Of a stretch of DNA of 64,000 bases, positions 1-7,864 are shown piece by piece (position 1 is the stretch's first letter; each line of letters begins with the position of its first letter). Made by a program: the position numbers and the translations under genes. The stretch is from positions 3,266,001 through 3,330,000 of the forward strand of contig NZ_CP114887.1 in the NCBI RefSeq assembly GCF_028747805.1, given 5' to 3'. This DNA comes from Solibacillus daqui (GTDB lineage: Bacteria; Bacillota; Bacilli; Bacillales_A; Planococcaceae). The notes under the pieces were generated by a model. That model was not told the DNA's origin, made no database searches, and saw nothing but the letters and a program-made list of their open reading frames with translations.

Positions 1-527
1 TTGAAAAGTTTCAACTAAGAAATAAAAAAGTGTATATCCCACTTTATCGTTCAAAAAATGTGAATATAATTGATAAAAAAATCTCATCAATAGCTTTAGT
101 TAACCATAATTATTCGGATGGATATATTACAGTTAGTGATTATCAAGCAATATTAAAAACACATGCGCCACTCCTGCTCAAAACGAACAAACAATATTTA
201 AATTTTAAGTGGCCTTCTACCGAAATCTCAAGCAACAACTCAAATATTAAAGAAAATACAGTATTAAATGAAAATAGTGACCTCAAACAAATGGGCTATC
301 AAATCACTGGTTTATCACGAGAAGGAAGATGGGATATTCTAACTAAAGCAGTTCCTAAATTAGGATTAAAAAAGGTAACCTATACAATCGCATATAATGT
401 ACGACTACGCAAAGGTCAAAAGAATGGATTACAAAAATATGAGCATGCGATTAAAGAGTGGGAACATGATCTTCAAAAATTACGAAATCAGTATTATAAC
501 AACAACTTTATTTGGCCAAGAACTTAG
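1..527 (+). CDS. C-terminal part of an unknown protein, cut by the left edge
   Basis: The reading frame is open to the left edge (frame starting at base 3), so this is the 3' part of a longer gene; a GTG at 30 is the first possible start inside the window but has no ribosome binding site. I do not recognise the family. The last 75 residues look like a compact conserved module: basic, with LGLKKVTYTIAYNVRLRKGQ followed by an amphipathic stretch rich in Trp, Glu and Lys and ending FIWPRT. The middle (about residues 70-85 counted from the GTG) is Asn/Ser/Glu-rich and probably a linker. It lies in the mobile part of the island. No function is assigned. Confidence 0.5.
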   Translation, partial: EKFQLRNKKVYIPLYRSKNVNIIDKKISSIALVNHNYSDGYITVSDYQAILKTHAPLLLKTNKQYLNFKWPSTEISSNNSNIKENTVLNENSDLKQMGYQITGLSREGRWDILTKAVPKLGLKKVTYTIAYNVRLRKGQKNGLQKYEHAIKEWEHDLQKLRNQYYNNNFIWPRT

Positions 528-1238
528 TCAAATGCTTATCTCTATGATATTGCGCGGCAAACGAATCAACTCTAGTCTTCAACGTGTACTTTAGAGACAC
601 AGTGGCTTTGGAATCGTCCTTTTCCAAGCTGTAATTTACCTAATGTCACATTTGCCAACTGTTAGGTGCATGTGCAACGTGATTGGCTGGTTTAGAATAC
701 TGTGATCAACTTTATGGATGAGTATGCAAATTTAAATATTTTTAAACTGATAATCGTCGAAAGGTAATATAAATACATTCAAAATCAATTGTAAAAGAGT
801 TTCTAAAGTGGGTGCAGTAAATCACCTACCATTGGGAAAAGTGCCTTAGCTAATGCTTCGCATTAAATCGTGTAGACAATTTATAAGCTTTTTGTTCGAT
901 TATCGGATTGAAATCGATAATAACCTAGTTGTAAATTTGGTTGGTAAGAATTGATTTCCCCGTGAACGAAGCTAATGACAGAAATACCGAATTTACCGAT
1001 TCTACATCAACTTAAAATTTCAAATGGCCTTAATCGAAAAATATTTAAGCTATATGTGTAAAATGGCCATCTTTCTAAAAAAATTCAGAGAGATGGCCAT
1101 TCGCCTTGTGTTCAGTAAAAAGGATAGCTTTTTTTATACTTTGGACTTACTGTTAATCCCCATTTATAAACTCATTGTACTTAATTATACATTCTCTATA
1201 AGGCGTTTAATTTTATAAATAGCACGGTTACATTTCCA
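528..1238. other. Long intergenic stretch, probably decayed mobile DNA
   Basis: No convincing gene. Short open frames here lack ribosome binding sites and recognisable content. The only pattern is three copies of ATGGCC at 1024, 1063 and 1093, the last two extended to ATGGCCAT, of the kind found as end repeats in some IS21-family elements. No transposase is visible, so this is at best an eroded insertion-sequence end. Confidence 0.35.
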
Positions 1239-2207
1239 TCAACTATCTCTTAAAATATCAACTTTCAATTTATTAACAGACTCTAACTCTAATCGAATCA
1301 CCTCCCGCTCATCCTCCAACTTTTTCAGCAGCTCTTTCTCTATATTAAATTCCCTTCGTACGGTTAGTAAGCTCGTTTCTATTTTTGAAGAGGATGAATC
1401 ATCACCATCAGTAATAATACTTGATAATTTAGCAAAAAGAGAACGATTCTTTTCACGTACTGCACCTTCAATTACATACAGTCGATTTTGCAACTCTAGA
1501 CTCTGGATTCCATGGAATAGCTCATTATCTAATTGTAATAAACGCATTTCTGTTTCAAGGATATCTACCATCGTACTAAAATATTGATTTTTTATTTCGT
1601 CTATTCTCAAGTCAATTTCGATAATTTTTCGTTGCTTTTGATTCCATTGTTCAATATTTTCTTCTAAATTATCGACCCTTTTTATCAAGCTTATGTAATT
1701 CGAATATTGTTCCTTTTGTATTTTTTCAATTTGATTAAGCTGATTAATATTTTGTTCTACTTGATTTACCTTCTCTTTCAAAATTTCAAATTCCGGAACA
1801 TTTGAATCTAAACTAGTATCATTAAAAATCCTTTTTATATCATTTACTTTCCTTCCCGCGCTACCTGTAAAAAGAATAATTAAATAAATGCGATAAATTG
1901 ATATATAATCATAGCGATAGTTACGTCCCTGTTTCATCGGTTGAATATAATCAAATAACACGCTTATATAATAGCGAATACTTGAATCTTTCTTGTTTAA
2001 GATTCCCGATACCTCTTCGGATGTATAAACCTTAGTTAGATTCAATTTCTTTATAAATGGAGGGAACAAAGCCTCTTCATTATGATCGTCTTTTAGCAAT
2101 TCTTTATATAATAAATCACTCGAAATTAATTGCTGTAAATTTTCCATATTTATTTTTTCATCAATATACATCTTACATATTTCCTCCATCAATATTCCAT
2201 TTTGCAA
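1239..2207 (-). CDS. MerR-like helix-turn-helix protein with long coiled coil
   Basis: 322 residues. Residues about 55-105 read like a MerR-type winged helix (KVYTSEEVSGILNKKDSSIR, then YRYDYISIYRIYLI). Residues about 140-210 and 285-320 are Glu/Lys/Gln/Leu-rich heptad-type coiled coil. There is no ligand-binding domain like those of metal- or drug-sensing MerR proteins. Proteins with a MerR-like head and coiled-coil tail are common on Firmicute plasmids and integrative elements, where they act in maintenance or regulation; which role applies here is inference. It is the first complete gene of the left part of the island and ends just before the degenerate region at the window start. Confidence 0.55.
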   Translation of the reverse strand: MQNGILMEEICKMYIDEKINMENLQQLISSDLLYKELLKDDHNEEALFPPFIKKLNLTKVYTSEEVSGILNKKDSSIRYYISVLFDYIQPMKQGRNYRYDYISIYRIYLIILFTGSAGRKVNDIKRIFNDTSLDSNVPEFEILKEKVNQVEQNINQLNQIEKIQKEQYSNYISLIKRVDNLEENIEQWNQKQRKIIEIDLRIDEIKNQYFSTMVDILETEMRLLQLDNELFHGIQSLELQNRLYVIEGAVREKNRSLFAKLSSIITDGDDSSSSKIETSLLTVRREFNIEKELLKKLEDEREVIRLELESVNKLKVDILRDS

Positions 2208-2390
2208 TCACTTCTCATTGCTTGTAATGCAACATTGAGTTTAAGCTACGAACGTACTTTTATTCTTTTTAAATGAAATTGTCAAATTGCAAAACTAAAT
2301 TTTATATACTCTTGAACTGGTTCAGCAAGTTTATCCTAAACATCATTCTATGTTGCCTGCCGACTGTTGAATTTCCAAAATCCTCACAAG
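2208..2390. other. Intergenic spacer without visible features
   Basis: About 180 bases of AT-rich DNA between the MerR-like gene and the terminator at 2391. It should hold the promoter of the MerR-like gene, but I cannot pick out a convincing -35/-10 pair. Confidence 0.3.
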
Positions 2391-2437
2391 AAAAAGGCAA
2401 ATACTATTTAGTCCAAATCCACTAAATAGCATTTGCC
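2391..2437 (-). terminator. Rho-independent terminator of the 98/93-residue gene pair
   Basis: Perfect arms GGCAAAT and ATTTGCC extended by CTATTTAGT/ACTAAATAG around an 8-base loop. Read on the minus strand the stem is followed by TTTTTCTTG. It lies 29 bases after the stop of the minus-strand gene at 2466. Confidence 0.85.
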
Positions 2438-2465
2438 GTTTTGTAAATATAAAAAAACATCCATC

Positions 2466-2762
2466 TCAAATCTGTGTCCTCGTAACTTTTGAATTTCCGC
2501 GAATTTCATCGTCTTTAAATTTTGCGCTGTCTATTGCTTCATTAATAGTTTTTACTTGTTGTGGAGTAGCTTCTCCCGCTTTATTTAAGTCTGCTGCTAC
2601 ACTTTGTACATAGTAGCCTTTAGCTTCTGTTAACGCCCATAGCTCATCTAAAAACTCTGATGATAATCCCTCATGCGCTAAACTTTTCGTTGCTTGTTTA
2701 CTTTCCTGACTTTCCACAACACTAAATAACTCTAACGTAATTTTGCCTTTAAATAGTTCCAC
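2466..2762 (-). CDS. Small hypothetical protein (98 aa)
   Basis: GTG start at 2762, 8 bases after the stop of the upstream gene, with a weak AAGGTGATGG ribosome binding site, so it is probably translated together with it. The sequence is acidic and mainly helical (FLDELWALTEAKGYYVQSVA, then EAIDSAKFKDDEIRGNSKVT). No recognised domain, signal peptide or membrane segment. The pair is divergent from an XRE-type repressor and shares its promoter region, a layout typical of lysogeny or toxin-antitoxin-like loci of mobile elements. No toxin or antitoxin motif is visible, so the function stays open. Confidence 0.6.
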   Translation of the reverse strand: MELFKGKITLELFSVVESQESKQATKSLAHEGLSSEFLDELWALTEAKGYYVQSVAADLNKAGEATPQQVKTINEAIDSAKFKDDEIRGNSKVTRTQI

Positions 2763-2770
2763 TTAAACCA

Positions 2771-3052
2771 TCACCTTTTATATGATTTTTTATCTAAATA
2801 CAACCCATCTAAAAATCCCTCTTCATATATTTTTTGAAGCAATGAATAATGATATTTATAAAAAGTATCTTGCAATGATTCTAATATTTGTTTTCTTTCC
2901 TTTTCATTTGCCTCTGCACTCATTGCATTTAATTTCAGCTCAATTTCTGCATTTATTTCAACATCTTGATTTGAAAACTCCTTTTCCCGATAAATATCTT
3001 CAATTCTCTGATCGACTAATGATTTAAACGCTACTTCGAAACTTCCGGTCAT
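2771..3052 (-). CDS. Small hypothetical protein (93 aa)
   Basis: ATG at 3052 preceded by GGGGTGGG at good spacing. The protein is charged and helical (ELKLNAMSAEANEKERKQIL) and ends in a Tyr-rich tail with SYKR. No domain recognised. It is the first gene of a two-gene minus-strand unit with the 98-residue gene and is transcribed away from the XRE gene at 3177. Paired near-identical 12-base sites in the 124-base divergent spacer suggest that the repressor controls both directions (inference). Confidence 0.6.
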   Translation of the reverse strand: MTGSFEVAFKSLVDQRIEDIYREKEFSNQDVEINAEIELKLNAMSAEANEKERKQILESLQDTFYKYHYSLLQKIYEEGFLDGLYLDKKSYKR

Positions 3053-3077
3053 TTACCCACCCCATTTATACGTTATA

Positions 3078-3152
3078 TGTATTTATACAATTAAAGTATA
3101 ACTCGGATTCTATTGATTGTAAAATGCAATAATTGTACGATGTATTTATAGT
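3078..3152. promoter_or_regulatory. Two candidate XRE-repressor operators in a divergent spacer
   Basis: TGTATTTATACA, a perfect palindrome, lies at 3078-3089, and TGTATTTATAGT, which matches it in 10 of 12 positions, lies at 3141-3152. They are 63 bases apart, about six helical turns. They flank the space between the start codons at 3052 (minus) and 3177 (plus), where a repressor encoded at 3177 would bind both promoters. The sites are seen; the binding is inferred. Confidence 0.5.
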
Positions 3153-3176
3153 ATTTCGAGATGGGGTGAGGACTGT

Positions 3177-3536
3177 ATGAATTATATTCAAGTAGGGAAG
3201 CTAATACGTACTCTTCGAAATGAAAAGAATATTAGTATGAATGACCTTGCGCAAAAATTAGTGATTTCTCAAGCGTCTGTATCCAGGATTGAAGGGGGCT
3301 TACAAGAAGTTAATTTCACGATGCTCAATAAAATATGTGAGCAATTTGAAATTTCATTAAGCACATTTTTCTTACTGTTAGAACAAAAAATCGATATAAA
3401 CCTCGATACTGCTCTAAATGAAGCTACTACATCAAAGACAGAAGATTTGGATGAAGAATTATACAAAATCATTCGCGGTTTATCAGAGGATCAGAAAAAG
3501 GGCCTATACGTTCTTCTACTTCCATATTTAAAATAG
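3177..3536 (+). CDS. XRE-family transcriptional repressor
   Basis: 119 residues. An N-terminal HTH_3 domain covers residues about 4-65 (IRTLRNEKNISMNDLAQKL, ISQASVSRIEGG, then INLxxI-like LNKICEQFEISLSTFF). The C-terminal tail from about 92 carries LYKIIRGLSEDQKKGLYVLL, probably an oligomerisation helix. ATG follows GGGGTGAGG. It is divergent from the 93-residue gene and likely autoregulated through the sites in the spacer. The stop codon is followed in the same frame by a second, N-terminally shortened copy of the same kind of protein. Confidence 0.85.
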   Translation: MNYIQVGKLIRTLRNEKNISMNDLAQKLVISQASVSRIEGGLQEVNFTMLNKICEQFEISLSTFFLLLEQKIDINLDTALNEATTSKTEDLDEELYKIIRGLSEDQKKGLYVLLLPYLK

Positions 3537-3845
3537 CATATCAATTTGGCTCAACTTGCAAGTAAGATCGATATCTCCCAGCCTTCACTGTCAAAAATAG
3601 AAAACGGCACTCATGAGGTGTCCATTACAATCCTCGAAAATATATGTCATGACTGCAAAATAACAATGGTTGATTTCTTCAGAATGCTAAGTGAAGATGT
3701 AGACCTTGAATTCGACTTAATTGAAGACGAGTACCAACACAGCAGCAAAGTACTAGAAACGGAATTAATCGAGGTTGTTAAAACACTTACAACCGAACAA
3801 CAAAAAGTCCTTTATGTCTTGCTAATGCCATACGTAAAGCAATAA
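3537..3845 (+). pseudogene. Truncated second copy of the XRE repressor, in frame with the first
   Basis: This frame is the same as that of the gene ending at 3536. After the TAG stop it resumes with HINLAQLASKIDISQPSLSK, which aligns to residues about 19-38 of the first repressor, so helix 1 (about 18 residues) and any start codon are lost. The only possible start is TTG at 3546, with no ribosome binding site. The tail repeats the first copy's tail (LTTEQQKVLYVLLMPYVKQ). It is best read as a tandem duplicate whose junction deleted the 5' end. Readthrough of the TAG would give a two-headed protein. It could still be translated from the TTG. Confidence 0.6.
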
Positions 3846-3890
3846 AGAGCGCGGAGTTGACCTAGGGTTATCTCTACGCTCTTTTCCTTT
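3844..3890 (+). terminator. Terminator after the repressor pair
   Basis: Arms AAAGAGCG (3844-3851) and CGCTCTTT (3877-3884) with a long loop, followed by TTCCTTTTG. It overlaps the stop codon of the truncated repressor copy and is oriented to end plus-strand transcription. Confidence 0.7.
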
Positions 3891-4533
3891 TGTGAAATCC
3901 CCCCATGCTGCAACGAAAGATTACACATATTTTCATTCTCTCATTCTGTTCAATTGCATCACATTCAATCTATTTATACTAGAGTTCTTAAGCTTTAGAA
4001 ATTAATATTGAAAAATAATCACAGGGGACGCGGAATCTATATTACAGATTAATAGACAGATCAAATTACAGATCAAACACAAACTATATAACAGACAACA
4101 TTAGCGAAAATGAAAAACAACTTGAGGCATGTTTAAAAACCTTATGTAACAAGGCGTTGAAAGGTGATGGGTTATCTGATCCGTTTTGTAAGTAGCATTT
4201 CCTAATCGTAATATAAATAGTATATATGACTACTTTAATTACATAACATATACATTGTTTTTGATAGTTCGGTTTTTGCACACCATACATGTTTTTATAA
4301 GTAAAAAAAAGGTAATATATAACCAAAATATTAGCCTAAAACTAAAGTGTTTTAAGCTAAGGTATATTTTATGATTCAACATAATAATTTAATCGATTTA
4401 ACGGCACGTCAAATAAGCTGTTTGGATCCTCTTAAAAAAAAAAAGTACAGTAACAGCTTGAGGTAATTTTATAAAAAAGAAATGAAGATTTCAAAAACTT
4501 AAATACCATCCTATCCGCGCGTTGATAAGATAA
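3891..4533. other. Intergenic region with a 12-base direct repeat
   Basis: No gene supported; the open frame at 4084-4326 has no ribosome binding site or recognisable content. The notable pattern is ACAGAT at 4044, 4056 and 4068, an exact 12-base period, and ACAGAC at 4092, two periods further on. Such short phased repeats resemble iterons. They lie about 440 bases beyond the 3' end of the Rep-like gene. Confidence 0.4.
4044..4097. repeat. Iteron-like 12-base-period direct repeats
   Basis: ACAGAT recurs at 4044-4049, 4056-4061 and 4068-4073; the unit extends as ACAGATCAAA in the last two. A variant ACAGAC is at 4092-4097, in register at 24 bases. The phasing is seen directly; an origin or regulatory role is inference. 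Confidence 0.45.
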
Positions 4534-6063
4534 CTAGAAACCTAATTCCGGAATTTCATAATCAGGACCGAATTTTTTTCGGCTTTCTTCTATATTTCGT
4601 TGGACTTGTAGAAACAGTTTTTGTTCATTACTTACAATTGGTAACGTTGGCACATTTGGAATACTTGTTTTCAGTGGAATAAATGTCAATTTTGCATGTA
4701 ATTTTTCAATAACTTGTTTTAATAACTCTTTACGAGACAAAATACCCTCTTTCGCCCACTGACGGATTACTCGCTTTTGATAACCAATTGAAACGATATT
4801 TTCATCATATCTTGCATGATTGTACATCAACTCAACTTGTTCATGTAACGCGAACCAAGCAGATTCAGTACGATTTTTGTTTGATTCAACAGCAACTAAA
4901 GCCTGTAAGTCTACACCACATAATTCTAATTGTTCATCTAACAAAACTTTATGGTTATCTGATGATTTACTATTGAAATAGTGTACTAGCTTTACTAAAT
5001 TTTCCTTTTCAGCAAAGTAAGAATCTAATTCATTTGTTGGTTCTTGTACTGACGCAGCCTGAACGATTAATTGTTGAACATTTGGCAATAAGTAAAAATC
5101 CACCATTGTATTAATTGCTTTCGTTGTTTTTGGATCAGCAAATTGGTCATAGTATAAAATATTTAATTGCTCTTTTTCAAAATAAGTTACAAGTGCTTCA
5201 CGATAAATTTTTATACCGTTCACACCAAATAACTTAAATAAATCATTTTGAATACCAACAAACTTATGGATTGTATCTTCACGGAAATTTTTTGGTGAAA
5301 TGTAATTATTAATTGCTAACATTTCAATTTCAAAGTGACTAGAAGTGTTAGGTACTACATTTGCTTTATTTAGTAACGGTAAATGTACACGTAAACCGAT
5401 ACGGTGTGTTCTCTTTTTTGACATACGTTGTTTACGAGTTATTTTATTGTAGTTGCAGTACGCATGAAATATAACTTCAAAATCAGGCGAATTTTTGTCA
5501 TAGAACTTTCCATCAATTTGTACATCAATTAGACCTTTCCCTACTAACACAGAAAGGATTTCATTTAAATCGTGATAACTTTCGATATAGTTCACACCAT
5601 TATGATATTTATTACTATATAGTGATTCAACAGAAACATATTGCGCTGGTCCTGTTAATAGTCCAGCTGTTGCAATATATATGAAAAAGCGTTTTTGATT
5701 TTTTGTTAAAGATGCAACTTCTGGTGAAGTGAAGATGGCTAAATTACGAATATAGCTTGAATCTGTTTTTTCACCGTCAGACAATACATGGAATCGTGAA
5801 TAAAGTTGATTATTTACTTCAACTAATAATCCTAATCCTTTTAATTCTTCAATTACTCGGTTATATGTTTTATGTTGAAACAATAATGCAGTACGTATCA
5901 TATCGGCATCACAAAAAATACGACCGTCTTTTCCGATGAAGGTAATTGTGTAAAACATATAACTTAATGCGCTTTTTGATATATCAATTGTTCCGTTTCC
6001 AAATTTAAAAAATAATTTCCGATTTAACTTCGCTGTTTTTGATCTATTATTTAATCTTTCCAT
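4534..6063 (-). CDS. Large hypothetical protein, replication-initiator-like by context
   Basis: 509 residues, ATG after GGAGG. I do not recognise a named family. Visible features: an N-terminal about 110 residues with winged-helix-like pattern (ISKSALSYMFYTITFIGKDG, then a helix and GLGLLVEVNNQLYSRF), a second similar segment at about 155-205 (SVESLY..ILSVLVGKGLIDVQ), a very basic patch at about 220-235 (RKQRMSKKRTHRIGLR), and a mixed helical C-terminal half. Two winged helices plus a basic patch resemble plasmid initiators in outline. The gene has a terminator-type hairpin directly before its ribosome binding site, as in plasmids whose rep genes are controlled by antisense-driven attenuation. 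Both points are inference; a helper of a mobile element other than Rep is possible. Confidence 0.5.
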   Translation of the reverse strand: MERLNNRSKTAKLNRKLFFKFGNGTIDISKSALSYMFYTITFIGKDGRIFCDADMIRTALLFQHKTYNRVIEELKGLGLLVEVNNQLYSRFHVLSDGEKTDSSYIRNLAIFTSPEVASLTKNQKRFFIYIATAGLLTGPAQYVSVESLYSNKYHNGVNYIESYHDLNEILSVLVGKGLIDVQIDGKFYDKNSPDFEVIFHAYCNYNKITRKQRMSKKRTHRIGLRVHLPLLNKANVVPNTSSHFEIEMLAINNYISPKNFREDTIHKFVGIQNDLFKLFGVNGIKIYREALVTYFEKEQLNILYYDQFADPKTTKAINTMVDFYLLPNVQQLIVQAASVQEPTNELDSYFAEKENLVKLVHYFNSKSSDNHKVLLDEQLELCGVDLQALVAVESNKNRTESAWFALHEQVELMYNHARYDENIVSIGYQKRVIRQWAKEGILSRKELLKQVIEKLHAKLTFIPLKTSIPNVPTLPIVSNEQKLFLQVQRNIEESRKKFGPDYEIPELGF

Positions 6064-6084
6064 TTATTCTACCTCCACAAAAAA

Positions 6085-6139
6085 AACACCCCAAAAAACG
6101 AAATGTAATAAAAAATTACAAATCGAATTTTGGGGTGTT
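6085..6139 (-). promoter_or_regulatory. Terminator-type hairpin in the leader of the 509-residue gene
   Basis: Arms AACACCCCAAAA (6085-6096) and TTTTGGGGTGTT (6128-6139) are perfect complements, with an inner stem TGTAAT/ATTACA. On the minus strand the stem is followed by an eight-T run and then, within a few bases, by GGAGG and the ATG at 6063. The hairpin therefore sits in the sense direction inside the leader, so it can work as an attenuator rather than the end of another gene. Confidence 0.65.
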
Positions 6140-6144
6140 CCCTT

Positions 6145-6184
<40 letters not shown>

Positions 6185-6654
6185 TATTTGATGTATTAAT
6201 TTTACCTTTTAACTAATCCAAATACAAATTTAAATATTTTGATTTCATTTTATTTTTGCACATCATTTTTACTATACCGACATAATTAAACCCCCTACTT
6301 ACTTAATTACCGTAATTTTAAACAAAATAACTCCAATTGTATGGTAATGGAGTTTTGCAAAAGGTTATTAGTCGTCAGATGCCGATGATTTTTACCCCTT
6401 CAATTTCTTTGATATCAATGATTTTTAATTTTAAAATTAAGTCTACGGGCTTATTTTTAATCGCATATACTTCCACTAGTTGAAATTATCAAAAAACCTA
6501 AATAACCTCAAAGTGAATTTACTATACTAGAAGCATCTTATTTTCATTAATAACCCAGCTGTATTTCAAAACATCTAACGAAATCGCCCGTACCCTATTT
6601 GATTACCAAAGTCTTATATCCTCCATTTTGAGGAGGATCTCATTTCCATTTGAT
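6185..6654. other. AT-rich intergenic region, no gene seen
   Basis: About 470 bases without a supported open frame. It should include the promoter of the 509-residue gene near its left end. I see no tRNA, repeat array or convincing terminator. Confidence 0.35.
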
Positions 6655-7131
6655 TCACTTTAATCGATAATGTTCTAGTCCTTTTAGTAATAGGCTATTG
6701 ACGAGAACGTTAAATTTTATCGATTTTTCAACACTAGTTTGCTTAATTACATCATACAATTCTTGCTGTAGATGGAATGATTTCTTCGCTACCAAATCTG
6801 CCCAACTAATTTCTCTACAATCCTTATATAACTCATAGTCTGCGTCAATATGCTCTTCGCTTCTACTTGTATTTTTTATTATTTCAATTCCTAAAAATTC
6901 CTTATCGGCGTTTATCACTTTAACTTTCTTTTTAACAGGGCGGTTAAGGGATGTAATTTCATTTCCCCCCTTATACATCCAAACACCATTTTCATTTACA
7001 ACCGCTGCATTTGTTAACTTACTTTCTAAAATTGATATTTTTATATTCAAGTTATCCGCTACTTCCTGTAAATCAGTGCCTTCATTTAATAGCCCCAAAA
7101 CCTGCGCTAATGTTAAATCTTCATCAAACAT
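6655..7131 (-). CDS. Hypothetical protein (158 aa)
   Basis: ATG at 7131 after AAGGAGG. The N-terminal 45 residues look like a small helix-turn-helix (LTLAQVLGLLNEGTDLQEVA, then NLNIKISILESKL). A Lys-rich linker follows, and the C-terminal 45 residues (KSFHLQQELYDVIKQTSVEK, then NVLVNSLLLKGLEHYRLK) resemble a ribbon-helix-helix or other dimerisation module. Such two-part proteins are frequent near plasmid partition or copy-control loci. No family is assigned. It stands alone, between the Rep-like gene and a divergent small gene. Confidence 0.55.
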   Translation of the reverse strand: MFDEDLTLAQVLGLLNEGTDLQEVADNLNIKISILESKLTNAAVVNENGVWMYKGGNEITSLNRPVKKKVKVINADKEFLGIEIIKNTSRSEEHIDADYELYKDCREISWADLVAKKSFHLQQELYDVIKQTSVEKSIKFNVLVNSLLLKGLEHYRLK

Positions 7132-7382
7132 CGATTTTACCTCCTTCCACTATTTTTAATAGTATAGCTTCAGTTCTCTTCTATTCTTAGAATGATTTCA
7201 AACTTCTTTAAAAACTAATCCGTAAAACTGCAGCTCATATTTTTAACTTTATCTAAAGAAATGCAGCAATGATTCTTCCACTTATAAATCATAAAAAACT
7301 CCCTGTAAATTCTGTTCATCTACTAAGAATCACAAGCAAAGGCGGTTATAATATTTGAAATATTTGAAGGAGTGAACTACCA

Positions 7383-7778
7383 ATGAAAGAAATACTCTTT
7401 TTTATACGTAATGAAATTAACACAACCTACCAATCTTTCATTTATGAAACGCCCGTTAAGGATTTGCTAATCAGCAATTATGAGTGGCCATCACCGATTG
7501 ATAATAAAAATGATTATCCCATTGTAACTTTTGTTACCGATCCTTTAATAATGGAGTTTTTATTAAACAAAATCCTCGTTACAGTAAAAGAGAAACACAC
7601 CATTACACTTGGGAAACAGGAAGTTTACAAGCGCTCTAAATCAATTTTTAAATCAATTGCTCCATTTAACGAAGCATTAAATTATTTAGACACACTAAAT
7701 TATTTGCGGATTGGTAATGGCGGAAAATCTGGTCGTAAGAAAATCATTGTGTTAAATCCTAAACTACTCGGGTTATAA
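7383..7778 (+). CDS. Hypothetical protein (131 aa)
   Basis: ATG after TGAAGGAG. No recognised family. The C-terminal 50 residues read like a winged helix: RSKSIFKSIAPFNEALNYLD, LNYLRIGNGGKSGRKKIIVL, with the glycine/basic wing near residues 113-122. The N-terminal part is acidic with several aromatic residues. It is the only plus-strand gene between the Rep-like gene and the excisionase, and converges on the defence block; a terminator at 7794-7838 separates them. Confidence 0.55.
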   Translation: MKEILFFIRNEINTTYQSFIYETPVKDLLISNYEWPSPIDNKNDYPIVTFVTDPLIMEFLLNKILVTVKEKHTITLGKQEVYKRSKSIFKSIAPFNEALNYLDTLNYLRIGNGGKSGRKKIIVLNPKLLGL

Positions 7779-7793
7779 AGGATTTTAGAGAAA

Positions 7794-7838
7794 TAAAAAA
7801 GCAGCGGTTCCTGAATAGATTTTCAAGAAAAGCTGCTT
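7794..7838 (-). terminator. Terminator at the end of the defence block
   Basis: AAGCAGC (7799-7805) pairs with GCTGCTT (7832-7838) around a 26-base loop; on the minus strand the stem is followed by a six-T run. It lies 27 bases after the stop of the endonuclease gene and closes the minus-strand unit. It may also slow transcription from the convergent gene at 7383. Confidence 0.75.
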
Positions 7839-7864
7839 ATACATATCGTTATAATATTCCAACC

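Noticed and set aside
1024..1218. Open frame of 64 codons in the left degenerate region
   Set aside because: No ribosome binding site, odd composition, and it lies across the ATGGCC repeats; not supported as a gene.
4084..4326. Minus-strand open frame of 80 codons
   Set aside because: No ribosome binding site; Tyr/Ile-rich by AT content; overlaps the phased ACAGAT repeats.
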